Source: Desulfurispora thermophila DSM 16022 (GTDB lineage: Bacteria; Bacillota; Desulfotomaculia; Desulfotomaculales; Desulfurisporaceae). Taken from it: a stretch of 64,000 nucleotides of DNA. A program made the translations under genes and the position numbers. Below, piece by piece: positions 8,267-16,772 of this stretch. The notes under the pieces were generated by a model. The model saw only the letters and a list, made by a program, of their open reading frames with translations, was not told the origin of the DNA and ran no database searches. Location of the stretch: contig NZ_AQWN01000001.1 of assembly GCF_000376385.1 (NCBI RefSeq), positions 104,762 to 168,761 on the forward strand, read 5' to 3'. Within the stretch, counting starts at the first letter, position 1; each line of letters begins with the position of its first letter.

Positions 8267-9314
8267 AATGAGGACGGATGGCCGGTGTGTGCTTTTCTTG
8301 TTGCGCCTTTTGCATGGCCAGTCGGGCAATTCCATAGGAAATGATGCTTTCCGCTCCCTGGTTCAGGTTGAGGCCGCTTTCGGTTATGCCGTCGTAACAG
8401 CCGGCGGTTTCCCGGTCAATAAGCGATAGCCCGCTGGAATTCTCCCCGTGGTACCAGGCCAGGCAGCGGCAAGCTTTGACCAGGAAGTCCTGCCGGCCGG
8501 TTGCCCTGTATGCTGCCAGGTAGGCCAGTGTCATTTCTCCGGCTTCCAGCGGCTGTTCGTCAAAGGGCGCCGGGCGACCGCCTCTGGAAAACCAGCCTTT
8601 ACAGCCAACGGGTTTGAAATAGCCGGGCTGGAAACAAATATTTTCCAAAAATGCCAGACTTTCCAGAGCTACTGTTAGTATTTCCGCCTCCTGCAGCGAT
8701 TGGTAAGCTGTGAATAGAGCCCAGGGTAAAATGGCGTTACTGTAGGTCAGCGTATCTTCAAACCAGTGCCAGTCCGGGCTGTTGTGTTTTCTGTATTGAG
8801 AGAGCAGAGAGCGGGTCAGCCTGTTTGTTAGTTCCTTCGCCCCGGCGCTTTCCAGATAACCGAGGCCGATAAGGGAATAAGCCTTGCCTCTGGCGAACTG
8901 CAATTCTTGCACCGCCGGCAGGGCTTTTTTGATTATCTCCCGGCAGACGTGTTTCATGTTTGCCGGTGTGTGGGGGCTGGCCAGGGTGTAGCCCAGAGCC
9001 CACAGGCAACGTCCGAAACAGTCTTCGGAGCCCTCTTGCTCCAAGAACTCCCTGTTGTATGCCATGAAGTTCCTGAACTTACCCCGGATGTTTTGAGCGT
9101 TGAGCACAAAAGAAAGATAGCGGTAGGCCAGGTTCAGGTATTTACGCCGGCCGGTTTGCTCATAAAGCGACACAGCCAGAATTAACGCTCTGGCATTATC
9201 GTCGGTGGTATACCCGCTGGCCGGGTCGGGCACTCCATATTTAGCGTGCTGGATCATACCGGTATCGTCTGTGAGGCGCCAGATATGGTCGTCACGCCAA
9301 TTGGGGTAGATCAC
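8256..9314 (-). CDS. (Alpha/alpha)6-barrel-like carbohydrate-active protein
   Basis: 352-aa protein with repeated helical segments, conserved Trp/His/Asp-rich motifs (RLTDDTGMIQHA, GYTTDDNARALI, SPDWHWFEDTLTYSNA) and an overall pattern like the (alpha/alpha)6 toroid of glycosidases and epimerases. As I recall, a similar domain is found fused to the C-terminus of GT4 glycosyltransferases in other bacteria; here it is separate. The GTG start at 9314 lies 2 nt after the stop of the GT4 gene, indicating translational coupling. It is the last gene of the CIRCE-controlled operon. Catalytic function is unknown; glycan hydrolysis, lysis or an accessory role are all possible. Confidence 0.7.
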   Translation of the reverse strand: MIYPNWRDDHIWRLTDDTGMIQHAKYGVPDPASGYTTDDNARALILAVSLYEQTGRRKYLNLAYRYLSFVLNAQNIRGKFRNFMAYNREFLEQEGSEDCFGRCLWALGYTLASPHTPANMKHVCREIIKKALPAVQELQFARGKAYSLIGLGYLESAGAKELTNRLTRSLLSQYRKHNSPDWHWFEDTLTYSNAILPWALFTAYQSLQEAEILTVALESLAFLENICFQPGYFKPVGCKGWFSRGGRPAPFDEQPLEAGEMTLAYLAAYRATGRQDFLVKACRCLAWYHGENSSGLSLIDRETAGCYDGITESGLNLNQGAESIISYGIARLAMQKAQQEKHTPAIRPHSTG

Positions 9315-9316
9315 CG

Positions 9317-10477
9317 CTATACCACCATGGCCTCTCTGTTGTAGCGATGGTTCAGGATATCCCGGAACAACCGGGCATATTGCCCGGCCACACTGGGCCA
9401 GGTCATTGTTTTCCCCAACTGGCTGGTTTTTTGCTCCATTTCCGCTTTTTTATCCGGGTGCTCCAGCACGAAATTGATCCGGTCGGCCAGGGAGGAGGGG
9501 TTGTTGAATTCCGCCAGCAGGCCACGACCGCCGGCCAGCATTTCCCGGGCGTAGCTGAATGGAGTGGAGATCACAACCCTACCATAGCCAACAGCATAGG
9601 CCAGCGTACCGCTGACGGCCTGGTTGGGCCCTGTGTAAGGCGTCAGATAGATGTCCGACATTTGCAAGTAGTTGATTATTTCTTCTTCTGTTAAATATTT
9701 GTCGACAAACCTGACATGTTCGGCAATGCCCAGTTCTGCTACAAGGCCGAGCAGCTTTTCCCGGTAGGTTTCACCCTCCCGGCGTTTGACACAGGGGTGC
9801 GTTTGCCCCAGGATCAGGTAAATAACATCTGAGTGCTTCTTAACCACCCGGGCAATGGCTGAAATGGCATGTTCAATTCCCTTGCCGGGGCTGAGCAGGC
9901 CAAAGGTGGTAACCACCTGCCGGTCTTTCAAACCATGCTTTTCTTTTAACACTTCTCGCGCCTCGACAGCCATGACCGGTACTCCGTGGTGAATAACGGC
10001 AATTTTATCGGCCGGTATTTCATAAACCTCTGTCAATAGAGGAATGGTGTTGGCGGCCATGGTGATAACTTTGCTGCTTTTTTCTCCCAGCTGTTTCAGT
10101 ATGAAGCGCTGCTTGTCCGATGGGTTCGGCAGCACTGTGTGTACGGTGGTAACCAGGGGAATCTGCAGATTCTCCAGCAAAGAAAGTAAATATTCGCCGC
10201 TTTCGCCACCAAATATACCGTACTCGTGTTGGATTACCAGCAGTTCAGGTTTCAGAGCATTGATGCGGGCGGCTGTTTGGGGGTAACCGGCGGGGTTATG
10301 CTGTTCCAGCTCCAGGCACACTTCCGTACCGTACTGGTAGCTTGAGTCGCTTACTGCGATCACGCGAGCGCGTTGCTGAATGTTCAGCCGGTTAAATGAT
10401 TTTACCAGGTTACAGGTGAACGTAGCCAGGCCACATTCCCGGGGGGGATATGTGCTTAAAAATGCTACAGTGCCCAT
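9317..10477 (-). CDS. GT4-family glycosyltransferase
   Basis: 386-aa GT-B-fold glycosyltransferase. The N-terminal domain begins MGTVAFLSTYPPRECGLATF, and the C-terminal donor-binding domain carries TFGLLSPGKG and the acidic motif region ending in YAREMLAGGRGLL. GT4 enzymes usually use GDP-mannose or another NDP-sugar with retention of configuration. The ATG at 10477 follows AGGAGTGAT; an open extension upstream has no such site. It sits 31 nt after a sugar-nucleotide pyrophosphorylase, suggesting use of the nucleotide sugar made by that enzyme (inference). Confidence 0.88.
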   Translation of the reverse strand: MGTVAFLSTYPPRECGLATFTCNLVKSFNRLNIQQRARVIAVSDSSYQYGTEVCLELEQHNPAGYPQTAARINALKPELLVIQHEYGIFGGESGEYLLSLLENLQIPLVTTVHTVLPNPSDKQRFILKQLGEKSSKVITMAANTIPLLTEVYEIPADKIAVIHHGVPVMAVEAREVLKEKHGLKDRQVVTTFGLLSPGKGIEHAISAIARVVKKHSDVIYLILGQTHPCVKRREGETYREKLLGLVAELGIAEHVRFVDKYLTEEEIINYLQMSDIYLTPYTGPNQAVSGTLAYAVGYGRVVISTPFSYAREMLAGGRGLLAEFNNPSSLADRINFVLEHPDKKAEMEQKTSQLGKTMTWPSVAGQYARLFRDILNHRYNREAMVV

Positions 10478-10508
10478 GCATATCACTCCTGTTGCCCTGA
10501 TTATTGAA

Positions 10509-11552
10509 CTATATGGCAATGGGGCGGTGGGACTCTTGGTTGAACGCAGTGTTGCTGTAATCCCGGTAGCAGCTGATTCTATTGTGGCCTGCGACTATGG
10601 TGTCGGCCAGGCGGGTACCGCTCTCAATAGAGGCCTTGTCCCAGATAATGCTGCCTGTAATGGTGCATCCTGCGCCAATAAAGGCCTGCTTACCAATAAC
10701 TACTTCCGGTCCGATGGTGCTGAAGGCGCCTATCTCGGCGTTTTCCCCTATGTAAACGGGTGGGATGATGCGGGCTGCAGGGTGAATCCTGGCACCCCGG
10801 CCGGTAAAAATATGCTCGCTGGTGAAATCGCATTCGCTGATGTTGTACCGTCCCCGCAGGATATCTTTGTGTGCCTGCAGGTATTTTTCCGGTGTACCAA
10901 TATCCAGCCAGTAAGAGCTTGATTTGAAAATGGCGATTTTATAACCCTTTTGCAGCAAATCGGGATATGTTTCCCTTTCCACCGATACCGCCCGCCCGGA
11001 AGGAATTTCTGCCAGCATTTCCGGTTCAACAATGTACACGCCGGCGTTGATGTAGTGCGAAGTAATTTCGTGCGGGGCGGGCTTTTCTTTAAACGACCTT
11101 ACATAGCCGTTGCTATCATATTCAAGCACGCCATACAGGGTCGGATTGTCGACCCGGGTTGCGGCAATGGTGGCCACAGCATGCTTCTGCCGGTGCCAGG
11201 CCAGCATCGCCGCAAAATCTATTTCGCAGAGGATGTCGGAGTTGAATATGATAGTTGTTGCGGTGATGTATGGTGCGGCATTCTTTATGGCTCCGCCGGT
11301 GCCCAGGGGGATTTCTTCCCGCAGGTAATGGATTTTCAATCCCAGCCGGCTGCCGTCTCCGAAATGGTTTTCGATGTGATGGGACTTGTAACAGGTGCTG
11401 AGGATTACTTCATCAATACCGTATTTTTTCAGCTTGAGTATGTTCCTTTCCAGGAGAGGCAGTGACATGACGGGGACCATTGGTTTGGGCAGGTGGTCGG
11501 TGAGGGGTCTGAGCCTAGTTCCCATGCCTCCAGCCAGAAAAAGCGCTTTCAT
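10509..11552 (-). CDS. Sugar-1-phosphate nucleotidyltransferase (mannose-1-phosphate guanylyltransferase-like)
   Basis: 347-aa nucleotidyltransferase that should activate a hexose-1-phosphate with NTP. The N-terminal catalytic domain has the signature GGMGTRLRPLT followed by PKPMVPV, with the GTGGA motif near residue 88. The C-terminal part holds hexapeptide-repeat segments of a left-handed beta-helix. This arrangement is typical of GDP-mannose or glucose-1-phosphate pyrophosphorylases; the GH130 neighbour favours mannose (inference). The ATG at 11552 is preceded by AAGGAGGA, so the longer open frame upstream is not used. Confidence 0.85.
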   Translation of the reverse strand: MKALFLAGGMGTRLRPLTDHLPKPMVPVMSLPLLERNILKLKKYGIDEVILSTCYKSHHIENHFGDGSRLGLKIHYLREEIPLGTGGAIKNAAPYITATTIIFNSDILCEIDFAAMLAWHRQKHAVATIAATRVDNPTLYGVLEYDSNGYVRSFKEKPAPHEITSHYINAGVYIVEPEMLAEIPSGRAVSVERETYPDLLQKGYKIAIFKSSSYWLDIGTPEKYLQAHKDILRGRYNISECDFTSEHIFTGRGARIHPAARIIPPVYIGENAEIGAFSTIGPEVVIGKQAFIGAGCTITGSIIWDKASIESGTRLADTIVAGHNRISCYRDYSNTAFNQESHRPIAI

Positions 11553-11683
11553 TATGCATTCCTCCTTAACAATGTTATTGCTATCATGCTCGGGGAGATA
11601 AGGCACAATAAACAAGACATTATTAATTTGGATGCATATGAGATAGCTTTTATGGACTGTCGAGACAGAGAAGCCGGGGTTTG

Positions 11684-12703
11684 TTACATCAGATAGTCTT
11701 CCGCTTTGGGTTCGGGACATCTTTTGATGTACTCCAGCAGGTCGCTCAGCGTGGCTGTGGCCAATGCAATGCAGGTGTCGGCGGCACCGTAATACATTTT
11801 TACTTGCCCGCTGGTTTTATCCAGGAGCCAGCCGCAGGGAAAGACGACATCGTCCACGTCCCCTTCCCTTTCATAAGGTGCGGTGGGGCCGAAAACCCAC
11901 TCGTCGCTCCTCCTCAGAACCCGAAACGGATTTTCCAGGTCCAGGAGGGCCATGCCCAGCCTGTAAATAGCACCGGACGCCGTTTGGCGGACGCCGTGGT
12001 ACAAAATCAGCCATCCGGCCGGTGTTTCCAGTGGTGGTGGCGAAAGCCCCACCTTGTTGGCATCCCACCAGCCTCCTTTGCGAGCGTTGATCAGGATCTG
12101 GTGGTCTCCCCAGTATTTTAAATCGGTGGATTGAGAGATCCAGATATGGGCCCCGGTGTGAGCTGCAGCCCCATAGCTGGCCGGGATGGGGCGGTGAATC
12201 AGCACCCATTTGTCGCCGAAGCGGCGTGGGAACAGGGCGGCGTCTTTGTCTTCCGGGGGCATGATCGGGCCCAGCTTTTCAAAAGTGGAAAAGTCTTTGG
12301 TCAAGGCCAGAGAAACCAGTGGACCACCGTGGGAGTAGGCCGTATATGTCACGGCATATTGCTCCAGCTCCTCAATATAAGTTATTCTGGGATCTTCAAT
12401 GCCCCAGGCTTCTTCAGGATAGATTTCGGGCTCGGGTGCCAGGGTGGGCTGAGCATCTATCTGCCAGCCGGTGATGCCGTCCTGGCTGATGGCTTTGGTC
12501 AGATGGGAAAAACCCCGCCTGTCTTCCACCCGGGCCAGTAGCAACACTTTGTCTTCGTACATGGTGACTGCCGGGTTGAAGACCGAGTTGGCCGGATAAG
12601 GCCAATCCCGGGCGGTAAGTATGGGGTTGGAGGGATGTCTTTTGAAGAGTTCCCGGTAGGAGTTGTTGCCGCTCTGCAGTCTGGTGTGAAAAATCTCCGA
12701 CAT
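11684..12703 (-). CDS. GH130-family beta-mannoside phosphorylase
   Basis: 339-aa five-bladed beta-propeller enzyme of glycoside hydrolase family 130, whose characterised members mostly phosphorolyse beta-mannosides to mannose-1-phosphate. Family motifs seen are NSVFNPAV near residue 39, and GIEDPRI holding the likely catalytic D104. The protein is intracellular (no signal peptide). It is the first gene of the CIRCE-controlled operon, and its product mannose-1-phosphate would be the substrate of the nucleotidyltransferase encoded next. Whether it makes or degrades the glycan cannot be told from sequence. The ATG at 12703 lies behind GAGGGGG. Confidence 0.87.
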   Translation of the reverse strand: MSEIFHTRLQSGNNSYRELFKRHPSNPILTARDWPYPANSVFNPAVTMYEDKVLLLARVEDRRGFSHLTKAISQDGITGWQIDAQPTLAPEPEIYPEEAWGIEDPRITYIEELEQYAVTYTAYSHGGPLVSLALTKDFSTFEKLGPIMPPEDKDAALFPRRFGDKWVLIHRPIPASYGAAAHTGAHIWISQSTDLKYWGDHQILINARKGGWWDANKVGLSPPPLETPAGWLILYHGVRQTASGAIYRLGMALLDLENPFRVLRRSDEWVFGPTAPYEREGDVDDVVFPCGWLLDKTSGQVKMYYGAADTCIALATATLSDLLEYIKRCPEPKAEDYLM

Positions 12704-12788
12704 AGCAAAAAAGCCCCCTCAACTAATTAATAATGCTGCCGCTAGCTGCTGCATTAAAAATTAGTCAGCTGGCTTTTACCATCGGTTG

Positions 12789-12815
12789 TTAGCACTTTGT
12801 ATTAATGAGTGCTAA
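12789..12815. promoter_or_regulatory. CIRCE element (HrcA operator)
   Basis: TTAGCACTT-N9-GAGTGCTAA matches the CIRCE consensus TTAGCACTC-N9-GAGTGCTAA with a single mismatch. It begins eight bases downstream of the -10 box of the minus-strand promoter, the classical position for HrcA repression of heat-shock operons. The only downstream operon on that strand is the GH130/nucleotidyltransferase/GT4 cluster; no chaperone gene is nearby. Confidence 0.92.
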
Positions 12816-12823
12816 CAATTTTT

Positions 12824-12852
12824 ATGTTAATCCGGATAATTTATCCTGTCAA
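12824..12852 (-). promoter_or_regulatory. Sigma-A promoter of the GH130 operon
   Basis: On the minus strand, TTGACA (12847-12852) is separated by 17 bp from TAACAT (12824-12829). The spacer holds a small palindrome, GGATAAATTATCC. Transcription should start in or just before the CIRCE element and read into the GH130 gene. Confidence 0.88.
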
Positions 12853-12896
12853 GAGAAAATTTGTTGGTAATTGCAGTGGGCTCTTAAGATATGTGG

Positions 12897-13586
12897 TCAT
12901 TCCAGGATTTTTTGCAGTGCCTGCACATCCAGGATACGGATGCTGGAGCGGTGAAAATCTATAATCCCCTCATCGCGCAAGCGGCCCATTTCCCGCGAGA
13001 GAGAAGGGCGGGCCACATTTAAGAAGTCGGCCATTTCGTGGCGGCTGAAGGGTAACATGAAGGTTGTCCGCCCCGCTTTTTGCGATTGTTCCAGTAAAAA
13101 GGCGGCGATCCGGCCGCGGATGCTTCTCAGGCTCAGATATTCCACCTTGCGGCTGAGCATCAGGGCGCGGCTGGAAACAATACTGAGCATGTTCTTGATC
13201 AGCAGACGATGGAATGTACACTGTTTTTCGCAATTGCCAACAATTTTGTCGGGGGGCAGGAAGAGTACCCGGCAGCTTTCCTGGGCAATCACCGTGGCCG
13301 GCCAGGTCTGCTCCCCGGCAAAGGCGATGATCTCGCCGAACAGGTCACCCGCTTCCAGAGCGGTGATAATTATCCGCTGGCCGCCCATGCTTTCCCGGGT
13401 TACTGTTAAATGGCCGGACAGCACTACGCCAATGCCGGTGAACTTCTCCCCGGCCCGCGTGACCAGCTGGTTTTTCTGGTATGTGCGCTGCACCGGTTGC
13501 AGGCAGGCCAGCATGGCCTGCAGTTCGCCGGGCTGGATGCCGCGAAAAAGTGGACAGTTGGCAAGAGGAGGTATGGGGGGCAACAC
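12897..13586 (-). CDS. Crp/Fnr-family transcriptional regulator
   Basis: 229-aa regulator with an N-terminal cyclic-nucleotide-binding-type beta-roll (about residues 10-125, with the motif SGHLTVTRES and GDLFGEIIAF) and a C-terminal winged helix-turn-helix (about 150-225; FSRHEMADFLNVARPSLSRE). The N-terminal part has cysteines at about 11, 106 and 119-123 but no clear FNR four-cysteine pattern, so the ligand is unclear. It is transcribed divergently from a ferredoxin gene; regulators of this type linked to Fe-S genes often respond to redox, NO or CO (family knowledge, not shown here). Confidence 0.88.
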   Translation of the reverse strand: MLPPIPPLANCPLFRGIQPGELQAMLACLQPVQRTYQKNQLVTRAGEKFTGIGVVLSGHLTVTRESMGGQRIIITALEAGDLFGEIIAFAGEQTWPATVIAQESCRVLFLPPDKIVGNCEKQCTFHRLLIKNMLSIVSSRALMLSRKVEYLSLRSIRGRIAAFLLEQSQKAGRTTFMLPFSRHEMADFLNVARPSLSREMGRLRDEGIIDFHRSSIRILDVQALQKILE

Positions 13587-13641
13587 TTTTTATCACCGCA
13601 TCTTTCGGGCAGTTCTTTTTTACCTGTTCGGGATTGCTTTT

Positions 13642-13657
13642 GGTAACACAGGTTACC
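13642..13657. promoter_or_regulatory. Palindromic operator, candidate Crp/Fnr site
   Basis: GGTAAC-ACAG-GTTACC is a perfect 16-bp inverted repeat with a 4-bp spacer, the symmetry used by FNR and NtcA proteins (GTA-N8-TAC). It lies between the divergent Crp/Fnr gene and the ferredoxin gene, about 105 bp before the ferredoxin start. A second short palindrome, TTGTATTACAA, follows near 13673-13683. Confidence 0.6.
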
Positions 13658-13761
13658 GAATTGTGCTTCTGATTGTATTACAATAAGCTTGCCGGCACAA
13701 GGAAGTCCGGCCAATAGGCAAATCACTGAAGACTAATAATTCTCAAGGAGGTTTGAGCAAT

Positions 13762-14499
13762 ATGCTGCGCAAAATTATCCGCATTGATGAGGAAAAGTGC
13801 AACGGCTGCGGTCTTTGTGTAAATGCCTGTCACGAAGGTGCGCTGCAACTGGTGGACGGCAAAGCCAGGCTGGTGGCCGAGTCATACTGCGATGGTCTGG
13901 GAGCCTGCCTGCCCGAGTGCCCGACGGGCGCTCTGGTGCTGGAAGAGAGGGAAGCGGAGCCCTTTGATGAAGAGGCCGTGCAAAAGCACATGCAGTCCAA
14001 GGCTGCACCTGCTCCCGCGCCGGTGCCGGAAAAACTGGCCTGTGGCTGCCCGGGAACGCACGCCCGGGTCATTGAAAGAAAAACCACTGCCAGCCGTCCG
14101 GCTGTTGGGCAAACCAGCCCGGCGGCAGCCGAGTCGCAGCTGCGGCAGTGGCCCTGCCAGATCAAGCTGGTGCCGGTAAATGCGCCCTACTTCCACAATG
14201 CCCACCTGCTGGTGGCCGCTGATTGCACTGCCTATGCCTACGCAGGTATACACAACGATTTCATGCGCAACAAGGTAACCATCATTGGTTGTCCCAAACT
14301 GGACAATGTTGATTACACGGAAAAATTGACGGAAATTATCAAGCTGAATGAAATCAAGAGTGTGACCGTGCTGCGCATGGAAGTGCCCTGCTGCGGCGGG
14401 ATGGTCAATGCCGTTAAGCAGGCCTTGCAAAGGAGCGGCAAAATGATCCCCTGGCGGGTGGTGACCATCAGCACGTCCGGTGAAATTCTGGAAGAATAG
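13762..14499 (+). CDS. Two-cluster [4Fe-4S] ferredoxin-domain protein
   Basis: 245-aa electron carrier or Fe-S enzyme subunit. The N-terminal ferredoxin domain has two cysteine clusters, CNGCGLCVNAC and CDGLGACLPEC, the second with a longer first gap than usual. A proline/alanine-rich linker (about 75-125) leads to a C-terminal region containing CGCPG, CTAYAYAG, GCPKLD and CCGGM, suggesting further metal binding. The ATG at 13762 lies 10 nt after AAGGAGG; an upstream TTG is too close to that site. It diverges from the Crp/Fnr gene. Similar proteins occur beside hybrid-cluster or hydrogenase genes in anaerobes (recalled context). Its 3' end overlaps the convergent c-di-GMP gene by 32 nt. Confidence 0.8.
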   Translation: MLRKIIRIDEEKCNGCGLCVNACHEGALQLVDGKARLVAESYCDGLGACLPECPTGALVLEEREAEPFDEEAVQKHMQSKAAPAPAPVPEKLACGCPGTHARVIERKTTASRPAVGQTSPAAAESQLRQWPCQIKLVPVNAPYFHNAHLLVAADCTAYAYAGIHNDFMRNKVTIIGCPKLDNVDYTEKLTEIIKLNEIKSVTVLRMEVPCCGGMVNAVKQALQRSGKMIPWRVVTISTSGEILEE

Positions 14500-16591
14500 T
14501 ATTGATAAAAACCCGTACCAGCTCGGGGTCGAACTGTGTCCCGGCGCAGCGCTGCAACTCGGCCGCTGCGCGTTGGGGTGGCATAGCCGGGCGGTAGGGG
14601 CGGGGGTTGGTCATGGCGTCATAGGCGTCGGCAATGGCCAGCATGCGGCAGGGCAGGGGAATTTCCTCTTCCTTTAACCCCAGGGGATAGCCCTGCCCGT
14701 TCCACCATTCGTGGTGTTTTAAAATCCAATCGGCTATTGGTGTCAGTTCGGGTATGGCCTGGGCGATGCGGTAGCCGATTTCGCAATGCCGCTGCATTTC
14801 GGCCAGTTCCGAGCCCACCAGCGGTCCCGGCTTAAAGAGGATGCTGTCCGGCACCCCCACCTTGCCAATATCGTGGTAGCGGGCCAGCAGCCGCAGGTTG
14901 TCAAATATGTGGTTGGGCAAACCTATTGCTGCAGCCATTTTAATCAGCATCTCCTGCAGGCGCTCGGCGTGCCCGTGTCTGAGAAAGTCTTTTTCTTCCA
15001 ATGCCCGGTTGACGGCCTGGAAAATTGCACAGGTGGCATTTTGCTTCTGGCGCAGTTTTTGCCGGTACATCATATCGTCGGCTTCTTTGTAAATGTCGGT
15101 CAGCCGCCTGGTCGAGTCGTGGCGTACGGCAAAGCCGCACGAGATGCTCAGGGGCAACTCGCTGCTGGTGTTGTTATGTGTGGCCACATTTTCTTCCAGC
15201 TGACGTATTGCAGCCTGTACTGCCACCCGATCCGCCCCCGGCAGGAGAACAGCAAACTCATCGCCGCCCAAACGGGAGATGATACAGCCGGGCCAGGAGG
15301 AAAAAGTGTTGCTGATAATGCCGGCAATGGTTTGGAGAAGTTTATCGCCGGCATCGTGACCCAAACTGTCGTTGACTGTTTTTAAATTGTTAACATCACA
15401 CACTATCAGGCCCAGCGGAATGCACTGTTCTTTTTCCAGTCGCTGCATTTCCTGGTTGAAACAGGCGCGATTGCAAAGCCCGGTAAGAGTGTCGTACATG
15501 CTCAGGTAGCGATATTGTTCGTTGCTGGCGCGCAGCTTGTTGCGGGAAAGCTCCAGTGCCGCCAGCATTTCGTTGATCTTGTCGGCCAGATCGCTGATTT
15601 CATCTTTACCCGGTGCTTTGACGCGGGTGGTGAGATCGCCGGTCAGGCCGATGCTGTTTACTGCCGTGCTCAAACCGGTCAGACGGGAGAGGATGATTTT
15701 TTCCAGAAAGAGCATTGCCAGCAGGTAAAATGCCAGGCCCAGGGCCAGCAAACCCAGCAGAAAATAGGCCAGCGTTTGTTTGCCCTGCTGGTAAATCCCC
15801 CGGGGCATTAGCACCTGTAGCAGGAGAACCGGGTGGTTGTAAATGTCTTTAAGCACAGCATAGCCGGCCAGTTCATGCTCGCTTAACGGTTGGCTGAATA
15901 AAGACTGTCCGGCGGCCAGGTGTTCTTGTACGGCTGGTTCTTGGGGGGAGCGGCTGAAATCTGCCAGTGTGTTTATGTTAAGCGAGAGGCGGGTTTTTTC
16001 CGCCAGTTCATTTACCTTGGGGGCGTCCAGCCAGCGGGCCATCAGCAGAGTGCCGCGTACGGGTCCCTTAAATTCACTGGTGACAATGGGGCGGGAAGCC
16101 AGCAGCAAGGGCCCCTCCGGCAGTAGTAGCAAAGCTTTTTTGCTGCTCCGGGGCGAATCGTGCTGGAGCAAAAACGGGTTTTGTGCCAGGTGGTTGATCA
16201 GGCTGGCCGGTGGGGGAATCTCCCGGCCGCTTTTGATATCCACCCCGCGGGCAAAGACCAGCCTGCCCGTGCTATTGTAAAACAGCATATAATTTATCCG
16301 CAACTGTACAAACGCACTGGCAGCAATATCGGTCTTGATATATTGAGGGTTGGGGTTTTGAATAAATTCGTATGTTTTATCCCAGCCTGCATAGTCGCCG
16401 GCTGTGCTATTAATGAAAGATATCTCGTTATCCAGAGCGTTTACCGCCCGCAGCAGGTTCTGTTGCACATAAGTTTCTTCCAGCTTGGCAAAGCTGGTCA
16501 GCAGGATTAGATGGGAAAATAGGTAAAATGTAGAAATGACACAAAAAATAACCAGCCCTATCAAGAGGGCGGTCTTCAGCCTTAATTTCAT
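14468..16591 (-). CDS. CHASE4-HAMP-GGDEF-HD-GYP cyclic-di-GMP signalling protein
   Basis: 707-aa membrane sensor. A first membrane helix (about 7-30) is followed by a CHASE4-type extracytoplasmic domain (motif DYAGWDKTYEFI), a second helix (about 275-298), a HAMP linker, a GGDEF domain with intact RLGGDEFAVLLPG (diguanylate cyclase), and an HD-GYP-like domain with HDIGKVGVPD and HHEWWNGQGYP (c-di-GMP phosphodiesterase). Both catalytic signatures look intact, so the protein could be bifunctional. It stands alone, with a convergent ferredoxin gene at its 3' end. Confidence 0.9.
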   Translation of the reverse strand: MKLRLKTALLIGLVIFCVISTFYLFSHLILLTSFAKLEETYVQQNLLRAVNALDNEISFINSTAGDYAGWDKTYEFIQNPNPQYIKTDIAASAFVQLRINYMLFYNSTGRLVFARGVDIKSGREIPPPASLINHLAQNPFLLQHDSPRSSKKALLLLPEGPLLLASRPIVTSEFKGPVRGTLLMARWLDAPKVNELAEKTRLSLNINTLADFSRSPQEPAVQEHLAAGQSLFSQPLSEHELAGYAVLKDIYNHPVLLLQVLMPRGIYQQGKQTLAYFLLGLLALGLAFYLLAMLFLEKIILSRLTGLSTAVNSIGLTGDLTTRVKAPGKDEISDLADKINEMLAALELSRNKLRASNEQYRYLSMYDTLTGLCNRACFNQEMQRLEKEQCIPLGLIVCDVNNLKTVNDSLGHDAGDKLLQTIAGIISNTFSSWPGCIISRLGGDEFAVLLPGADRVAVQAAIRQLEENVATHNNTSSELPLSISCGFAVRHDSTRRLTDIYKEADDMMYRQKLRQKQNATCAIFQAVNRALEEKDFLRHGHAERLQEMLIKMAAAIGLPNHIFDNLRLLARYHDIGKVGVPDSILFKPGPLVGSELAEMQRHCEIGYRIAQAIPELTPIADWILKHHEWWNGQGYPLGLKEEEIPLPCRMLAIADAYDAMTNPRPYRPAMPPQRAAAELQRCAGTQFDPELVRVFINTILPEFHRTC

Positions 16592-16699
16592 GATATTCCT
16601 CCGGACGGGATATCTCAGGGCGCTTAGGTGTGCATTCTACAATTTGTGCTTTTTTCCTGCTGGACTGGAGAATAAAGTTTATCCGCAAAAAATGATACA

Positions 16700-16738
16700 A
16701 AAATAATAAGGAGGCTGAGCATTAAGACTGTCAGCCTC
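16700..16738 (-). terminator. Intrinsic terminator of the flavodoxin-like gene
   Basis: On the minus strand GAGGCTGA pairs with TCAGCCTC (16731-16738 with 16711-16718), followed by TTATTATTTTT (to 16700). It lies 35 nt after the stop of the gene at 16773-17333. Confidence 0.75.
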
Positions 16739-16772
16739 GCCGGATTTTAAACCAAGCTATATTGTATTAATG

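Noticed and set aside
14468-14499. Convergent overlap of the ferredoxin and c-di-GMP genes as a sign of misannotation
   Set aside because: Both reading frames are well supported up to their stops; a 32-nt 3' overlap is tolerable.
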